The notes beneath the pieces were generated by a model. That model was not told the DNA's origin. It was given only the letters and a program-made list of their open reading frames with translations, and did not search any database. Shown piece after piece: positions 1-8,081 of a stretch of DNA of 22,239 bases (the first letter of the stretch is position 1; the number at the start of each line of letters is the position of its first letter). Location of the stretch: assembly GCA_021817355.1 (NCBI GenBank), contig JAKAVI010000431.1, forward strand, positions 1 to 22,239, in the 5' to 3' direction. Position numbers and translations under genes: made by a program. Source of the stretch: Pseudomonadota bacterium. Lineage in GTDB: Bacteria; Pseudomonadota; Alphaproteobacteria; Micropepsales; Micropepsaceae.

Positions 1-680
1 CCATTTGGGACGGTGTCAAATATATTCATGTAGCCCGCGATGGACGGGACGCGCGTCTGTCGTGGATGAACCATCAGCAGGGCTTTACTCCCAAGATGCG
101 GACGCGGATTGCATCGCGGGCGGCTGCACTGGCAAAGGAGCTTAACCAGCCAGCTGGCGGACCTCCTCCTCCAGCACCTGAGGACCCGCGGGAATTTCTT
201 CTCCAATGGTTTGATGAGCTTGAGACGGCACAGAAGGCACGAGAGGCGAGCAGTGCGAGCGGAAGCCTCGATTACTTTGGCTTTGAGGCTACCTATTGGC
301 GCGAGCGCATGCGGCCTAATCTCCTGCTCGTCCACTATAATGACTTAAAGGAAAATCTTGAGGAGGAGATGTGGCGCATAGCTGGGTTTCTGGACATCGC
401 GGCGCCACAAGACCTCATGCCGAACCTCGTCGAGGCGGCGCGCTTTGAGGTCATGAAAAAGGACGGCGATGCGCTTCATCCCGCGCTTAAGACTACCTTC
501 GATCGGGGTGCCGATCGCTTCATCAACAGGGGTTTAAGCGGTCGCTGGCGTCAATACCTCAGGGCGGAGGATGTTTTGCGATACGATGCGATCGTCCGCC
601 GGGCTACGACACCGGGTTTGGCCCAATGGCTCGAAGGTGGACGCAGAGGCGCCGGAAATCCGCAAGCGGCCGCGGATTAG
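1..680 (+). CDS. Sulfotransferase family protein, C-terminal part (5' end outside window)
   Basis: This is the C-terminal part of a PAPS-dependent sulfotransferase, a family that transfers a sulfuryl group from PAPS to an acceptor. The frame is open from the first bases of the window (codons from base 3), so the ATG at 66 is internal and the gene begins upstream. The residues before it read YIHVARDGRDARLSW, the family's 3'-phosphate-binding segment with its conserved Arg and Ser. Further on, LLLVHYNDLKENLEEEMWRI followed by AGFLDI matches the family's 'vhYedLk...iaaFLg' block, and the C-terminus carries RGLSGRWRQYL followed by EDVLRYD, which corresponds to the PAPS-binding 'G..G.W...lt.ed...yd' segment. 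About 225 residues are visible. The acceptor cannot be read from the sequence. An aminotransferase follows on the same strand after about 190 bases, with no obvious functional link. Confidence 0.85.
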   Translation, partial: IWDGVKYIHVARDGRDARLSWMNHQQGFTPKMRTRIASRAAALAKELNQPAGGPPPPAPEDPREFLLQWFDELETAQKAREASSASGSLDYFGFEATYWRERMRPNLLLVHYNDLKENLEEEMWRIAGFLDIAAPQDLMPNLVEAARFEVMKKDGDALHPALKTTFDRGADRFINRGLSGRWRQYLRAEDVLRYDAIVRRATTPGLAQWLEGGRRGAGNPQAAAD

Positions 681-872
681 CGCCATCCTAAGGCTCTTTC
701 GATTTCAGGCTGCGGCCCTGGCTCGTTTGTCTTTCCTCGGGTTTGGCGACCGGCCCGGGCGCAATCTTGACGCACCCGTGAAGGGGCAAACGTGGCAGCC
801 CGTGCACTTATCCGATATGTAACTTCCAGGGACTCAACATCTCCCCATCGGGTTCAAGGAAGCGTGACGGTC

Positions 873-2000
873 ATGCAGACGGACGTCCAGCCATTCCGCG
901 CCATTGCCATCAGCGCCAGGGCCTACGCATTGCAGGCTGAGGGCCGCTCGGTCATCCATATGGAATTTGGTCAACCTTCCACTGGCGCTCCTCCATCGTC
1001 GATCGCTGCGGCACACCGCGTTCTCGACCAGGATCCGATGGGCTATTGGGAAAGCCCTGCCTTGCGCCAGCGCCTTGCCCGCCATTACCACGACCGCTAC
1101 GGCCTGGACATCGATGCCAACCGCATTGCCCTCACCTGCGGCGCCTCACCTGCCCTCGTGCTGGCATTGCTGACCCGCTTTGCTCATGGCGCCCGCATTG
1201 CACTGGCGCGCCCGGGCTATGTCGCGTACCGAAATACCCTAAGGGCACTTGGCCTCGTGCCCGTCGAGATCGCCTGTGGTCCGACCACCCGCTACCAGCT
1301 GACGGCAGATCTCATCGCTCACCTCGAGCCTGCCCCCGATGGCGTGATCGTAGCAAGTCCCGCCAATCCCACCGGAACGATCATCGACAAACCCGGTCTT
1401 GCGGCGATCGCCGCGGTATGCCGAGACCGCAACATCGCGATCATCTCGGACGAAATCTATCATGGCCTCAGTTACGGCCCGCCCACGCACTCGCTACTGG
1501 AATTCGAGTCCGGCGCCTTCGTGATCAACAGCTTTTCAAAATATTTCAGCATGGCGGGCTGGCGTCTGGGCTGGATCGTGACGCCACCGGAGCAGATCAC
1601 GACCACGCGGACCCTGCTCGGTAATCTGTTCCTGTCTGCGCCCTCTTTGAGCCAGCATGCCGCGCTGGCCGCGTTTGACGACCGCGATGTGCTCGAAACC
1701 CATGTTGAGGTCTATCGTCGTAACCGCCAGCGTCTCATCGCCGCTCTGCCGCAGATGGGAATATCTTCGATCGCGCCTCCAGACGGCGCGTTCTACATTT
1801 ATGCTGAGGTGAGCCATTTGACGACGGACAGTTTTTCATACTGCAAAAAGGTGCTCGAGGAGACTGGAATAGCCCTTGCACCTGGGGTGGACTTCGACCC
1901 GGTCGATGGCCACCGCTTCATCCGCATAAGCTTTGCAGTCTCTGAAGCAGAGACCGAAACTGCGATCGCGCGGCTGGGCGGCTGGCTGTCAGGCCGGTAA
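873..2000 (+). CDS. PLP-dependent aminotransferase, class I/II
   Basis: This is a cytoplasmic fold-type I PLP aminotransferase that should exchange an amino group between an amino acid and a 2-oxo acid. From the ATG at 873 it has 375 residues, a normal length. Visible motifs are EFGQPSTGAP near residue 31, NPTG at 165-168, SDEIYHGLSY from 192 (Asp193 faces the PLP ring nitrogen), NSFSKYFSMAGWRLGW from 219 with Lys223 as the Schiff-base lysine, and RFIRISFA near 348-355, whose second Arg should bind the substrate carboxylate. The start is uncertain. ATG 873 fits the family N-terminus and has AAGGA at 856-860, somewhat far away. GTG 792 has a better-spaced AAGGGG at 781-786 and would add 27 unconserved residues. 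The substrate is not predictable. The enzyme class is secure; the individual reaction is not. Confidence 0.93.
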   Translation: MQTDVQPFRAIAISARAYALQAEGRSVIHMEFGQPSTGAPPSSIAAAHRVLDQDPMGYWESPALRQRLARHYHDRYGLDIDANRIALTCGASPALVLALLTRFAHGARIALARPGYVAYRNTLRALGLVPVEIACGPTTRYQLTADLIAHLEPAPDGVIVASPANPTGTIIDKPGLAAIAAVCRDRNIAIISDEIYHGLSYGPPTHSLLEFESGAFVINSFSKYFSMAGWRLGWIVTPPEQITTTRTLLGNLFLSAPSLSQHAALAAFDDRDVLETHVEVYRRNRQRLIAALPQMGISSIAPPDGAFYIYAEVSHLTTDSFSYCKKVLEETGIALAPGVDFDPVDGHRFIRISFAVSEAETETAIARLGGWLSGR

Positions 2001-2518
2001 ACTGTCGTGCCGCTTGGTTCGGTCAGGAGACAGGAACGAGCCTCCCATCGTGCCGTGCCGGAATCAGCCGGGAGTAATTTCATTGTGCTGCCGCACACCA
2101 CCTTCCTGCGGCATGCGCACGACCCCGACCAGCGATGCGCCACGTGTCCTGCAGGTCATTATAATATTTTCATTAATCTAACAGAACTGCTTCAAGTACA
2201 GGACGTTATGGCCATGGGTCTTGGTCGAGCGCCAAGGCCAAACCAGATATCTCTGCCGCCACCGACAGGTTCCCTAACTACTTGCCAAGATAGGGAAATA
2301 TAATATTTTTCGGAGTTTGCGGCGACTGCGCCGCCGGTGCAGACAGCAGACGTTGCATCGCAAACAGACGCAATCGCGGGTTTTGCTGCAGTGCAATTCT
2401 TGAATCCTTTTAATGTTTTCCCCCGCCTGCTCTGCCACAATGCAGCCGCGATTAGCTGATTGGAATCCCGCCGTCCTGCATTAGCTGGACGTAATCGGAA
2501 CCATTGTAGGGGATCTCC
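2001..2518. other. Non-coding stretch between the aminotransferase and the small exported protein
   Basis: No open frame here has a convincing start, codon pattern or homology. The stretch holds two AT-rich islands sharing the 11-base word TATAATATTTT (2160-2170 and 2299-2309), and near its 3' end a CTTGAA...CCCCC pair that could be a promoter for the small gene at 2519. No tRNA or obvious terminator was seen. Confidence 0.5.
2399..2424 (+). promoter_or_regulatory. Possible heat-shock-like (sigma-32-type) promoter
   Basis: CTTGAA at 2399-2404 and CCCCC at 2420-2424 are separated by 15 bases. This resembles the RpoH consensus (CTTGAA, 11-16 bases, CCCCATnT), but the downstream element matches only in its C-run. 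It would leave a leader of about 90 bases before the ATG at 2519. This is a weak call made by eye. Confidence 0.2.
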
Positions 2519-2734
2519 ATGTTGAAGGCTTTCAAGTCCACCGCCGCCGCATTGGTAATGGTTGGTACGGTTGGCTTTGTTGCGGCTCCGGCTCTTGCCA
2601 ATGCAAAGGCTGCCGCACCGAAGCCGGCTGCGACCAAGACCATGACACATAAGGCCACCAAGGTCGCCAAGAAGATGGCGAACCCGAAGGCTGTGAAGCA
2701 TATGGCCAAGAAAGGCGCGATGAAGAAGAAGTAA
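2519..2734 (+). CDS. Small exported lysine/alanine-rich protein
   Basis: This 71-residue protein has a clear Sec signal peptide: MLKAFKS, then a hydrophobic run of about 16 residues, then a cleavage site after APALA (residue 27). The mature part is about 44 residues, almost entirely Ala, Lys, Pro, Met and Thr, with repeated AKKMA/AKKGAMKKK-like units and a run of lysines at the end. It should be very basic, unstructured and exported. AGGGGAT lies about 6 bases before the ATG, and a strong factor-independent terminator follows 67 bases after the stop, so it appears to be a single-gene transcript. In composition it resembles acid-shock (Asr-like) and other small basic periplasmic proteins, but I see no specific homology and assign no function. 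The antisense frame over it looks membrane-like only because Lys/Ala codons read as Phe/Leu/Ala on the other strand. Confidence 0.75.
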   Translation: MLKAFKSTAAALVMVGTVGFVAAPALANAKAAAPKPAATKTMTHKATKVAKKMANPKAVKHMAKKGAMKKK

Positions 2735-2801
2735 TTCTTCATACGAGATTTCAAAACGTACGGCGTAAGGCCGTCATGCTTTGTGACGCGCCTGCAAGAT
2801 G

Positions 2802-2831
2802 GGCTCCCGCTAACCAGCGGGAGCCTTTTTT
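2802..2831 (+). terminator. Rho-independent terminator of the small exported protein gene
   Basis: A perfect 10-bp stem (GGCTCCCGCT / AGCGGGAGCC) with an AACC loop is followed directly by six T. The T-run lies on the plus strand only, which fixes the orientation and supports transcription of the 71-residue gene upstream. Confidence 0.93.
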
Positions 2832-3345
2832 ATCGGCGGCGGGTGCAGGCTCCACCTCATCGTGCGGCACACCGTACGGATCAATGCGACGCCCAAGGCT
2901 GTAGCAGGGTTCTCACCCGCCCGTGGCGGACGCTTGGCACAATGGTGCGGACCAATGCCCGCATTGTGCTCGAGCTCCGGGCCACATCTGTTCGCCACAA
3001 TGGCACTCATCCACAGCCTGTTTGCTGTCCCGCCCCATTTTATTCTGTGACCTGCAATGAGACGGGCCGAAAGGGTGCGGTGCAGCAACACCCGTATTCC
3101 CCACGATCATCAGATCTGGCGCAATAGATATTTGACCGGCGGCAGGAAAAGGATCACACAACAGGATCCCCACAACTCAAACCTCTGACGCCAGACAGGT
3201 TGAACCCTGCCAGCGTCTTTGCCTCATTTTGGCAACCACTCCTTCAGCCTCGACAGGAGCTTCGCCGAGCAACCGGTTTTGCCCTGATCTTTGTTCTCGT
3301 CTGCGCGCAGGAGGCGGAGATCAGCGGACAGCCGCGGCGGTCCAT

Positions 3346-3377
3346 AATATTCATACACATGTGAACGAATATTGACA
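3346..3377. promoter_or_regulatory. 28-nt palindromic operator candidate abutting a -35-like TTGACA
   Basis: The arms at 3346-3359 and 3360-3373 are complementary at 12 of 14 positions. The outer arms read AATATTC/GAATATT and the centre reads CACATGTG. The last two bases of the palindrome are the first two of TTGACA (3372-3377), a consensus -35 element. No good -10 is visible 16-18 bases further on. The site is 88 bases before the receptor ATG. Its size and symmetry suit a dimeric repressor or activator of the receptor gene. The regulator is not encoded nearby. Confidence 0.6.
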
Positions 3378-3460
3378 GACTGATCAACATCTGACAGCGT
3401 TTGCTGGCATCGCGCCCAAGAGCGCGTGTGATCGCCTGCGGGCGCATGGGGGAGAAAGCA

Positions 3461-5845
3461 ATGAAATTCGCGCTGGGTCTATCTGTATCGGTATCGGTCT
3501 TGGCACTTGTTGCCAGCAGTGCAGCTTTTGCGCAGTCGGCAGCGGCAAACGGCAATCACCAAACGTCCCAACGGGCCAGCAGACCTATTGAAGAAGTGGT
3601 GGTCACAGCCGAGCGCCGCACCGAGAACCTGATGACGACGGCCGTCACCGCGACCGTTCTTGACAGCCGGCAGCTACAGGACCGGGACGTGATCAATGTC
3701 AATTCGCTGCAGTTCATCGCCCCCAACCTGACCGTCAACGATCTGGGACAGGGCATCGACTTCGATATCCGTGGTATCGGCAAGGGCGAGCACAATACGC
3801 AGACCCCGGTTGGTGTGGTCACCTATCGCGACGGCGCAGCCACCTTCCCCGGCTACATGACAGCTGAACCCTTCTACGACATCAAAAGCGTCCAGGTTTA
3901 TCGGGGGCCACAAGGAACCTTTGTTGGTCAAAACGCGACCGGCGGCGCGGTATTTGTAACTACGAACAGCCCCACCCTGGGTGGCGGCTATCATGGCTAT
4001 GGGCAGTTTCAGTATGGCAATTACGACGACGTCCAGCTCCAGGGCGCCGTCGACATCCCCATCACTGATAATCTTGCCATTCGCATCGCCGGCTTCGGCG
4101 AGCGGCGTAACAGCTTCTACACCATCATCGACCGCTCACCGGCGGACAACTGCCCGCATTACCAGTATGCCAATTGCAAGCCTGGCTATAATCCCGGCAA
4201 CCTCAAGGAAGGTGCCGGCCGCATCACCGTCCTGTGGCGTCCTCTGAGACAACTTTTGGTATCTCTCAAATTCGATGCGCTCTACCAGGATTTCGGAGCA
4301 GCACCTGCCGTTCCCTACTCACAGCTTCTACCGGTTGGCGCGCCGGTTGCGCCCTATGGCTTTCCCAACCCCTATCATGACAGCAATCTCTTCCACGTGA
4401 CGGCGAATGCACCGGAGCAACGCCTCGACCGGGAGCAGCGGACCATCCTGAATGTCGCCTATACCTTCGCCGACGGGACAAAGCTGCAATCCATCTCCGA
4501 TTACAATACCGGCAACACGATGTGGCGGACCGATCTCGACCTCACTGACTACGGAAATCCCAGCGATTTCCCGTATTTCGGCAGCACCAGCAACTGGACG
4601 TTCTACGATTCGGTGGATGAAACGCTCTATTCCGAGGAACTCGACCTCATTTCTCCGAGCCACCAGAAGGTGACCTGGGTCGGCGGCCTTTATGCCCAGG
4701 AAAACGATTACACCTGGCGTCCGCCCTATCAGTTCTGGATTGCGGTCGGCCCGCGCTTTCCGGGCGGACCTACCCCCAATCTGGGCAATCTCTATCAATA
4801 CACATCCTGGACGATCCAGGGCAAAACCACCAACCTTGACCTCGCAGGCTTCGGTCAGATCGACGTCAAGCTAGGCGATGGGGTTTCCGCCTCCTTGGGC
4901 GGGCGCTGGACCGAAACCCGTTCGCACAACAATGTTGATCTGTGGAGCTACGGCAATGGCTTCGGGGTCACGACCCTGTCGCCGACGCCCTATCTCGACA
5001 ACCAGACGCAGCAATCATCCTACCTCACCTACAAGACTGCCCTCGACTGGAAGGTCAACAAGAATAACTTCCTCTACGCCTTTGTCGCGACCGGCTATAC
5101 CGGTGGCGGCCTCAACACCTTCACTTCGGCTACCGGAGGCCCCGCGCCCTTCGGCAAGGTGACCGATACCGATTACGAAATGGGCTGGAAGAGCGCCTCC
5201 TGGTTCCAAGGACATCTGCGCACCGAACTCGACACCTTCTACACTGATTACAATCACTTCCAGGTTACGCTGTCCGATCCCAGGGTTCCGATCCAGAGCT
5301 ATGAAATCAATCTGCCCAACACCACCACGATATATGGCGCCGAAGGAGAAGCACAGGCGTCGTTCGGCCGATTGTCCCTCACGGCGAGCCTCGGCCTGCT
5401 CAAGAGTTCAATCGCGCGCTTCTGGGCGGTGGACCCCCGGTATAACCTGCTTGCCTCTGGTACCTGCAATCCAAGAACCGGCGGCACCGATCCTTACTGC
5501 GTCAATCTCAAGGGTCACCCGATCACCTACGCGCCGAGCGTGACCTACAATTTCGGTGTGCAGTACGAATTCAGTCTGGGTAATGGCAGCTCGCTGACGC
5601 CTCGTATCAACTTTGCACATGTGGCGCAGCAATGGGCTTCGGTCTTCGACAACCCGGCCGTTGGCGATCGGCTTGGAGCACGCAATCTGCTTGGCGCCCA
5701 GCTCGAATACCAGACCGGTAGCTGGCTCGTCACACTCTATGGCGACAACATCACCAACGACATGTACGTAGCGTCCAATAATTCCGGCGGGCTCTATGCC
5801 GGTCCACCACGCCAGTTCGGCATTCGTCTGACGAAAATGTTCTGA
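3461..5845 (+). CDS. TonB-dependent outer-membrane receptor
   Basis: This 794-residue protein should be a ligand-gated outer-membrane channel that imports a substrate using energy relayed by TonB-ExbB-ExbD. The start at 3461 is chosen because GGGGGAGAAAGCA precedes it and it gives a normal signal peptide, MKFALGL...SSAAFA, cleaved near residue 24. A TonB-box-like IEEVVVTAERR lies just after, followed by the plug domain (about residues 40-150), with the hallmarks DFDIRGIG, VQVYRGPQGTFVGQNATGGA and VFVTT. The rest is a beta-barrel of alternating aromatic strands. It ends in ...FGIRLTKMF, the terminal Phe expected for outer-membrane insertion by the BAM machinery. The closest general type is the large sphingomonad/Caulobacter receptor group with unknown organic ligands. 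A palindromic operator candidate precedes the gene and a hairpin follows it. An acyl-CoA ligase begins 74 bases downstream. No TonB, ExbB or ExbD gene is present. Confidence 0.95.
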   Translation: MKFALGLSVSVSVLALVASSAAFAQSAAANGNHQTSQRASRPIEEVVVTAERRTENLMTTAVTATVLDSRQLQDRDVINVNSLQFIAPNLTVNDLGQGIDFDIRGIGKGEHNTQTPVGVVTYRDGAATFPGYMTAEPFYDIKSVQVYRGPQGTFVGQNATGGAVFVTTNSPTLGGGYHGYGQFQYGNYDDVQLQGAVDIPITDNLAIRIAGFGERRNSFYTIIDRSPADNCPHYQYANCKPGYNPGNLKEGAGRITVLWRPLRQLLVSLKFDALYQDFGAAPAVPYSQLLPVGAPVAPYGFPNPYHDSNLFHVTANAPEQRLDREQRTILNVAYTFADGTKLQSISDYNTGNTMWRTDLDLTDYGNPSDFPYFGSTSNWTFYDSVDETLYSEELDLISPSHQKVTWVGGLYAQENDYTWRPPYQFWIAVGPRFPGGPTPNLGNLYQYTSWTIQGKTTNLDLAGFGQIDVKLGDGVSASLGGRWTETRSHNNVDLWSYGNGFGVTTLSPTPYLDNQTQQSSYLTYKTALDWKVNKNNFLYAFVATGYTGGGLNTFTSATGGPAPFGKVTDTDYEMGWKSASWFQGHLRTELDTFYTDYNHFQVTLSDPRVPIQSYEINLPNTTTIYGAEGEAQASFGRLSLTASLGLLKSSIARFWAVDPRYNLLASGTCNPRTGGTDPYCVNLKGHPITYAPSVTYNFGVQYEFSLGNGSSLTPRINFAHVAQQWASVFDNPAVGDRLGARNLLGAQLEYQTGSWLVTLYGDNITNDMYVASNNSGGLYAGPPRQFGIRLTKMF

Positions 5846-5859
5846 GCACAATCCCGGCA

Positions 5860-5889
5860 AGGCCGCTGACCCCAGTTTGTCAGCGGCCT
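5860..5889 (+). terminator. Strong hairpin after the TonB receptor gene
   Basis: An 11-bp perfect stem (AGGCCGCTGAC / GTCAGCGGCCT) with an 8-base loop lies 14 bases after the receptor stop codon. Only ATTGT follows, so there is no full T-run. It may be an attenuating hairpin or an mRNA 3' end, since the ligase gene begins 30 bases later on the same strand. Confidence 0.6.
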
Positions 5890-5919
5890 ATTGTCCACGT
5901 CCCAGCGCCAAGCAGCAAC

Positions 5920-7482
5920 ATGCAGTTTTATTCTCTTACCGTTGACAAGCTCCTTGATCATGCCGCGAAATGGTGCAGTCAGCAGCAGGTTGTCACCGCC
6001 GGCTTGGGGCGTATCAGCTACAGCGAACTGCGACGGCGCAGCAACCTTCTCTCCGGAGCCCTGACTGATATTGGGCTCAGCGCAGGAGATCGGGTTGGAA
6101 CGCTTGCCTGGAACACACAGCATCATCTGGAGATGTACTTTGGGACCATGGGCATAGGGCTCGTATGCCACACGCTCAATCCCAGGCTGACACCTGCCCA
6201 CCTGATCGCGATGCTGTGCGAGGCGGAAGATCGGGCGATCGCGGTCGCAGCAGACCTCATGCCCCTGTGGGCCCAAATGGCACCTCACTGCCCCTCGGTC
6301 GAACATGTGATTGTGCTCGACACACCCGTGTCCTTAGCGACGGAACAGAACCCGAAGCGGCGCTGCTGGAATTACGAACTCCTTCTTCACAACCATGGCA
6401 AACAATGCGAGTGGGGTGGGCTTGATGAAAGCACCCCTGCCGGGCTTTGCTACACCTCCGGCACCACAGGAAAGCCGAAGGGGGTGCTCTACACCCATCG
6501 TTCCAACTATCTGCACACGCTGCGCGCCTTGCAGGCGGACGCGATGGCGCTCACCAGTGCCGACAGCATCCTGCTCGCCGTTCCCATGTTTCATGCCAAT
6601 GCCTGGGCCATTCCCTTCGCAGCGCCGGCCGTCGGATCCAAACTCGTGCTGCCAGGACGTGCGCTCGATGGTGCACATCTGACCAGACTTATCCGGGAGG
6701 AAGGCGTCACCATAGCCGCCGGCGTCCACACCGTCTGGCAGGGTGTACTTGACTATCTCGATGCCGAAGGCGGAGACGTACCGACGCTCGAGCGGGTGCT
6801 TATTGGCGGCTCAGCGTGCCCGGAGGTGGTGCTCCAGCGCATGCAGGATCGCCTCAAGGCGCGGGTGCAGACGAGCTGGGGCATGACCGAGCTTTCCCCG
6901 CTGGGCACGATCTCGCCGGCACGCGGGAGGGAACCCGCCATTGCCTCTGGCCGTCCGCCGCTCGGCCTCGACCTCAAGCTCACAGACGCCAACGGTACGA
7001 CCCTGTCCAAGCAGCGCAATGTCATGGGGCACCTTAAAGTCAAGGGCGCAAGCGTGGTCGATCGCTACTTCAAGTCCGAGATCGATATACTCGACAAGGA
7101 GGGTTACTTCGATACCGGGGATCTTGCCAGTATTGATGAAGATGGCAATCTGAGCATCTGCGGCCGCTCAAAGGATCTCATCAAATCAGGGGGCGAATGG
7201 ATCAATCCGGCGGAAATCGAAGCCGTGATCGGCGGCTTGCCCGGGGTCGGGCTCGTGGCAGTCATCGGCAAGGCTGATCTCAAATGGGGCGAGCGTCCAC
7301 TCCTCGTGGTCGAGCCGCAGAAAAACCACACCCTGGATGAGATGTCGCTCCTGAGCGCACTTCGCGGCAAGGTTGCCGACTGGTGGATTCCGGACGAGGT
7401 CATCCAGGTCAAAGAAATGCCATTGGCGCCGACGGGAAAGATCGACAAAATCCGCTTGCGCGAAGACTACGCCAAGGTCTGA
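5920..7482 (+). CDS. Acyl-CoA synthetase (AMP-forming), medium/long-chain fatty acid type
   Basis: This 520-residue adenylate-forming ligase should activate a carboxylic acid to acyl-AMP and then acyl-CoA in the cytoplasm. All core motifs are present: YTSGTTGKPKGV at 178-189 (ATP-binding P-loop), VPMFHANAW at 221-229, TSWGMTE at 318-324, GYFDTGDLA from 395, GRSKDLIKSGGEWINP at 415-430 (the hinge), and PTGKIDK at 504-510 with Lys507 as the adenylation lysine. The pattern FHANAW plus SGGEWINP is that of AlkK-like fatty-acyl-CoA ligases rather than acetyl-CoA synthetases or aryl ligases. No clear Shine-Dalgarno sequence precedes the ATG, but the N-terminus MQFYSLTVDKLLDHAAKW fits the family. The gene sits just after the receptor and could activate an acid derived from the imported compound. 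The substrate chain length is inferred only. Confidence 0.93.
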   Translation: MQFYSLTVDKLLDHAAKWCSQQQVVTAGLGRISYSELRRRSNLLSGALTDIGLSAGDRVGTLAWNTQHHLEMYFGTMGIGLVCHTLNPRLTPAHLIAMLCEAEDRAIAVAADLMPLWAQMAPHCPSVEHVIVLDTPVSLATEQNPKRRCWNYELLLHNHGKQCEWGGLDESTPAGLCYTSGTTGKPKGVLYTHRSNYLHTLRALQADAMALTSADSILLAVPMFHANAWAIPFAAPAVGSKLVLPGRALDGAHLTRLIREEGVTIAAGVHTVWQGVLDYLDAEGGDVPTLERVLIGGSACPEVVLQRMQDRLKARVQTSWGMTELSPLGTISPARGREPAIASGRPPLGLDLKLTDANGTTLSKQRNVMGHLKVKGASVVDRYFKSEIDILDKEGYFDTGDLASIDEDGNLSICGRSKDLIKSGGEWINPAEIEAVIGGLPGVGLVAVIGKADLKWGERPLLVVEPQKNHTLDEMSLLSALRGKVADWWIPDEVIQVKEMPLAPTGKIDKIRLREDYAKV

Positions 7483-7561
7483 GGCCGAACACCTGAACCC
7501 GTCGTCACGGCCTTGTTGCGCGGGCCTTCAGAGCGTGAAGATGGCCGCCCTCTATGGGAGT

Positions 7562-7846
7562 TCAGGGCTCCGCGAGATAGCCTGGAAGCTTGGCCTCAAA
7601 TTCCGGAAAATATCGGCTGATCTCTGACAGGTCGAAGCGCTTCAGAATCGCCTCCTGGGGTTCTCGATCAAGGAGGAAGGCAAAAGCCGAGGTCAGGACG
7701 CGTTCAGGGGGAAAGCACCCGAGCGCAAGACGTTTCCACAGGCTGGGCGTCAGCGTGACATGGTGGCGGCTCTGGCCCCCCGACCCTCGAACCACCACCT
7801 CGAATTCGAGCACGGGGCCATGGCCAATTGGTTTGACCTCAATCAT
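7562..7846 (-). CDS. Conserved hypothetical protein, about 94 residues
   Basis: A small soluble protein reading MIEVKPIGHGPVLEFEVVV at the N-terminus, then a Ser/His-rich beta-like stretch, then LTPSLWKRLALG, and a C-terminal block FAFLLDREPQEAILKRFDLS followed by EISRYFPEFE. I recognise that last block as the conserved core of a short uncharacterised family found in many proteobacteria (F-F-L-x-R-E-P-x-x-x-I-L-x-x-F-D-L). No catalytic or metal motif, membrane segment or signal peptide is visible. The ATG at 7846 starts at the conserved N-terminus. An in-frame ATG at 7873 would add nine residues (MHTKKTGTA). The gene converges with the acyl-CoA ligase, about 80 bases apart, and diverges from the ABC exporter operon. 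Function unknown. The case for a real gene rests on that recognised block. Confidence 0.75.
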   Translation of the reverse strand: MIEVKPIGHGPVLEFEVVVRGSGGQSRHHVTLTPSLWKRLALGCFPPERVLTSAFAFLLDREPQEAILKRFDLSEISRYFPEFEAKLPGYLAEP

Positions 7847-7899
7847 GGCAGTTCCGGTCTTTTTGGTGTGCATGCTCTTAACCCATCCTGCGCGTGAAG

Positions 7900-7965
7900 C
7901 AGATCCTGGGCAAGCAGCGAGGCAATGCGCCACCCATGCATTGGAACTGGCCGACGCAGGATCTG
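7900..7965. repeat. 9-bp inverted repeat between divergent genes
   Basis: CAGATCCTG at 7900-7908 and its exact reverse complement CAGGATCTG at 7957-7965 enclose 48 bases. The repeat lies between the divergent 94-residue gene and the ABC operon, where promoters for both are expected. It could be paired operator half-sites or a chance repeat. Confidence 0.35.
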
Positions 7966-8081
7966 TGGCCCGGCAGGGCTGGCTGCCCATGCCTGGCCGT
8001 GAGCGGGTTTACCACAAGCACAGTCCAGGATGATGAGGCAAACCCTGCCCTGATCGCGCCAGGACCAGAAAGTGCCAGACC

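Larger units (their letters stand above)
2735..3460. other. Long intergenic region upstream of the TonB receptor
   Basis: About 730 bases without a convincing gene. The region contains the terminator of the small exported protein (2802-2831), then about 500 bases in which all frames look random, then the palindrome and TTGACA element that probably control the receptor gene. A weak two-part hairpin with GACGC/GCGTC arms lies at 3187-3217. The size of the gap leaves room for a small RNA or a decayed gene, but nothing specific could be recognised. Confidence 0.5.

Noticed and set aside
2160..2309. 11-base direct repeat TATAATATTTT as an attachment site or IS scar
   Set aside because: The word is low-complexity, there are no flanking inverted repeats or integrase, and the enclosed 128 bases look like ordinary intergenic sequence.
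2452..2754. Antisense 100-residue frame with membrane-like composition over the small lysine-rich gene
   Set aside because: The hydrophobicity is the antisense reading of Lys/Ala codons. The signal peptide, ribosome-binding site and T-run of the terminator all support the plus strand.
3187..3217. Terminator or structured RNA
   Set aside because: Only a 5-bp GACGC/GCGTC outer stem and a 4-bp inner stem with internal loops, and only three T follow. Too weak to call.
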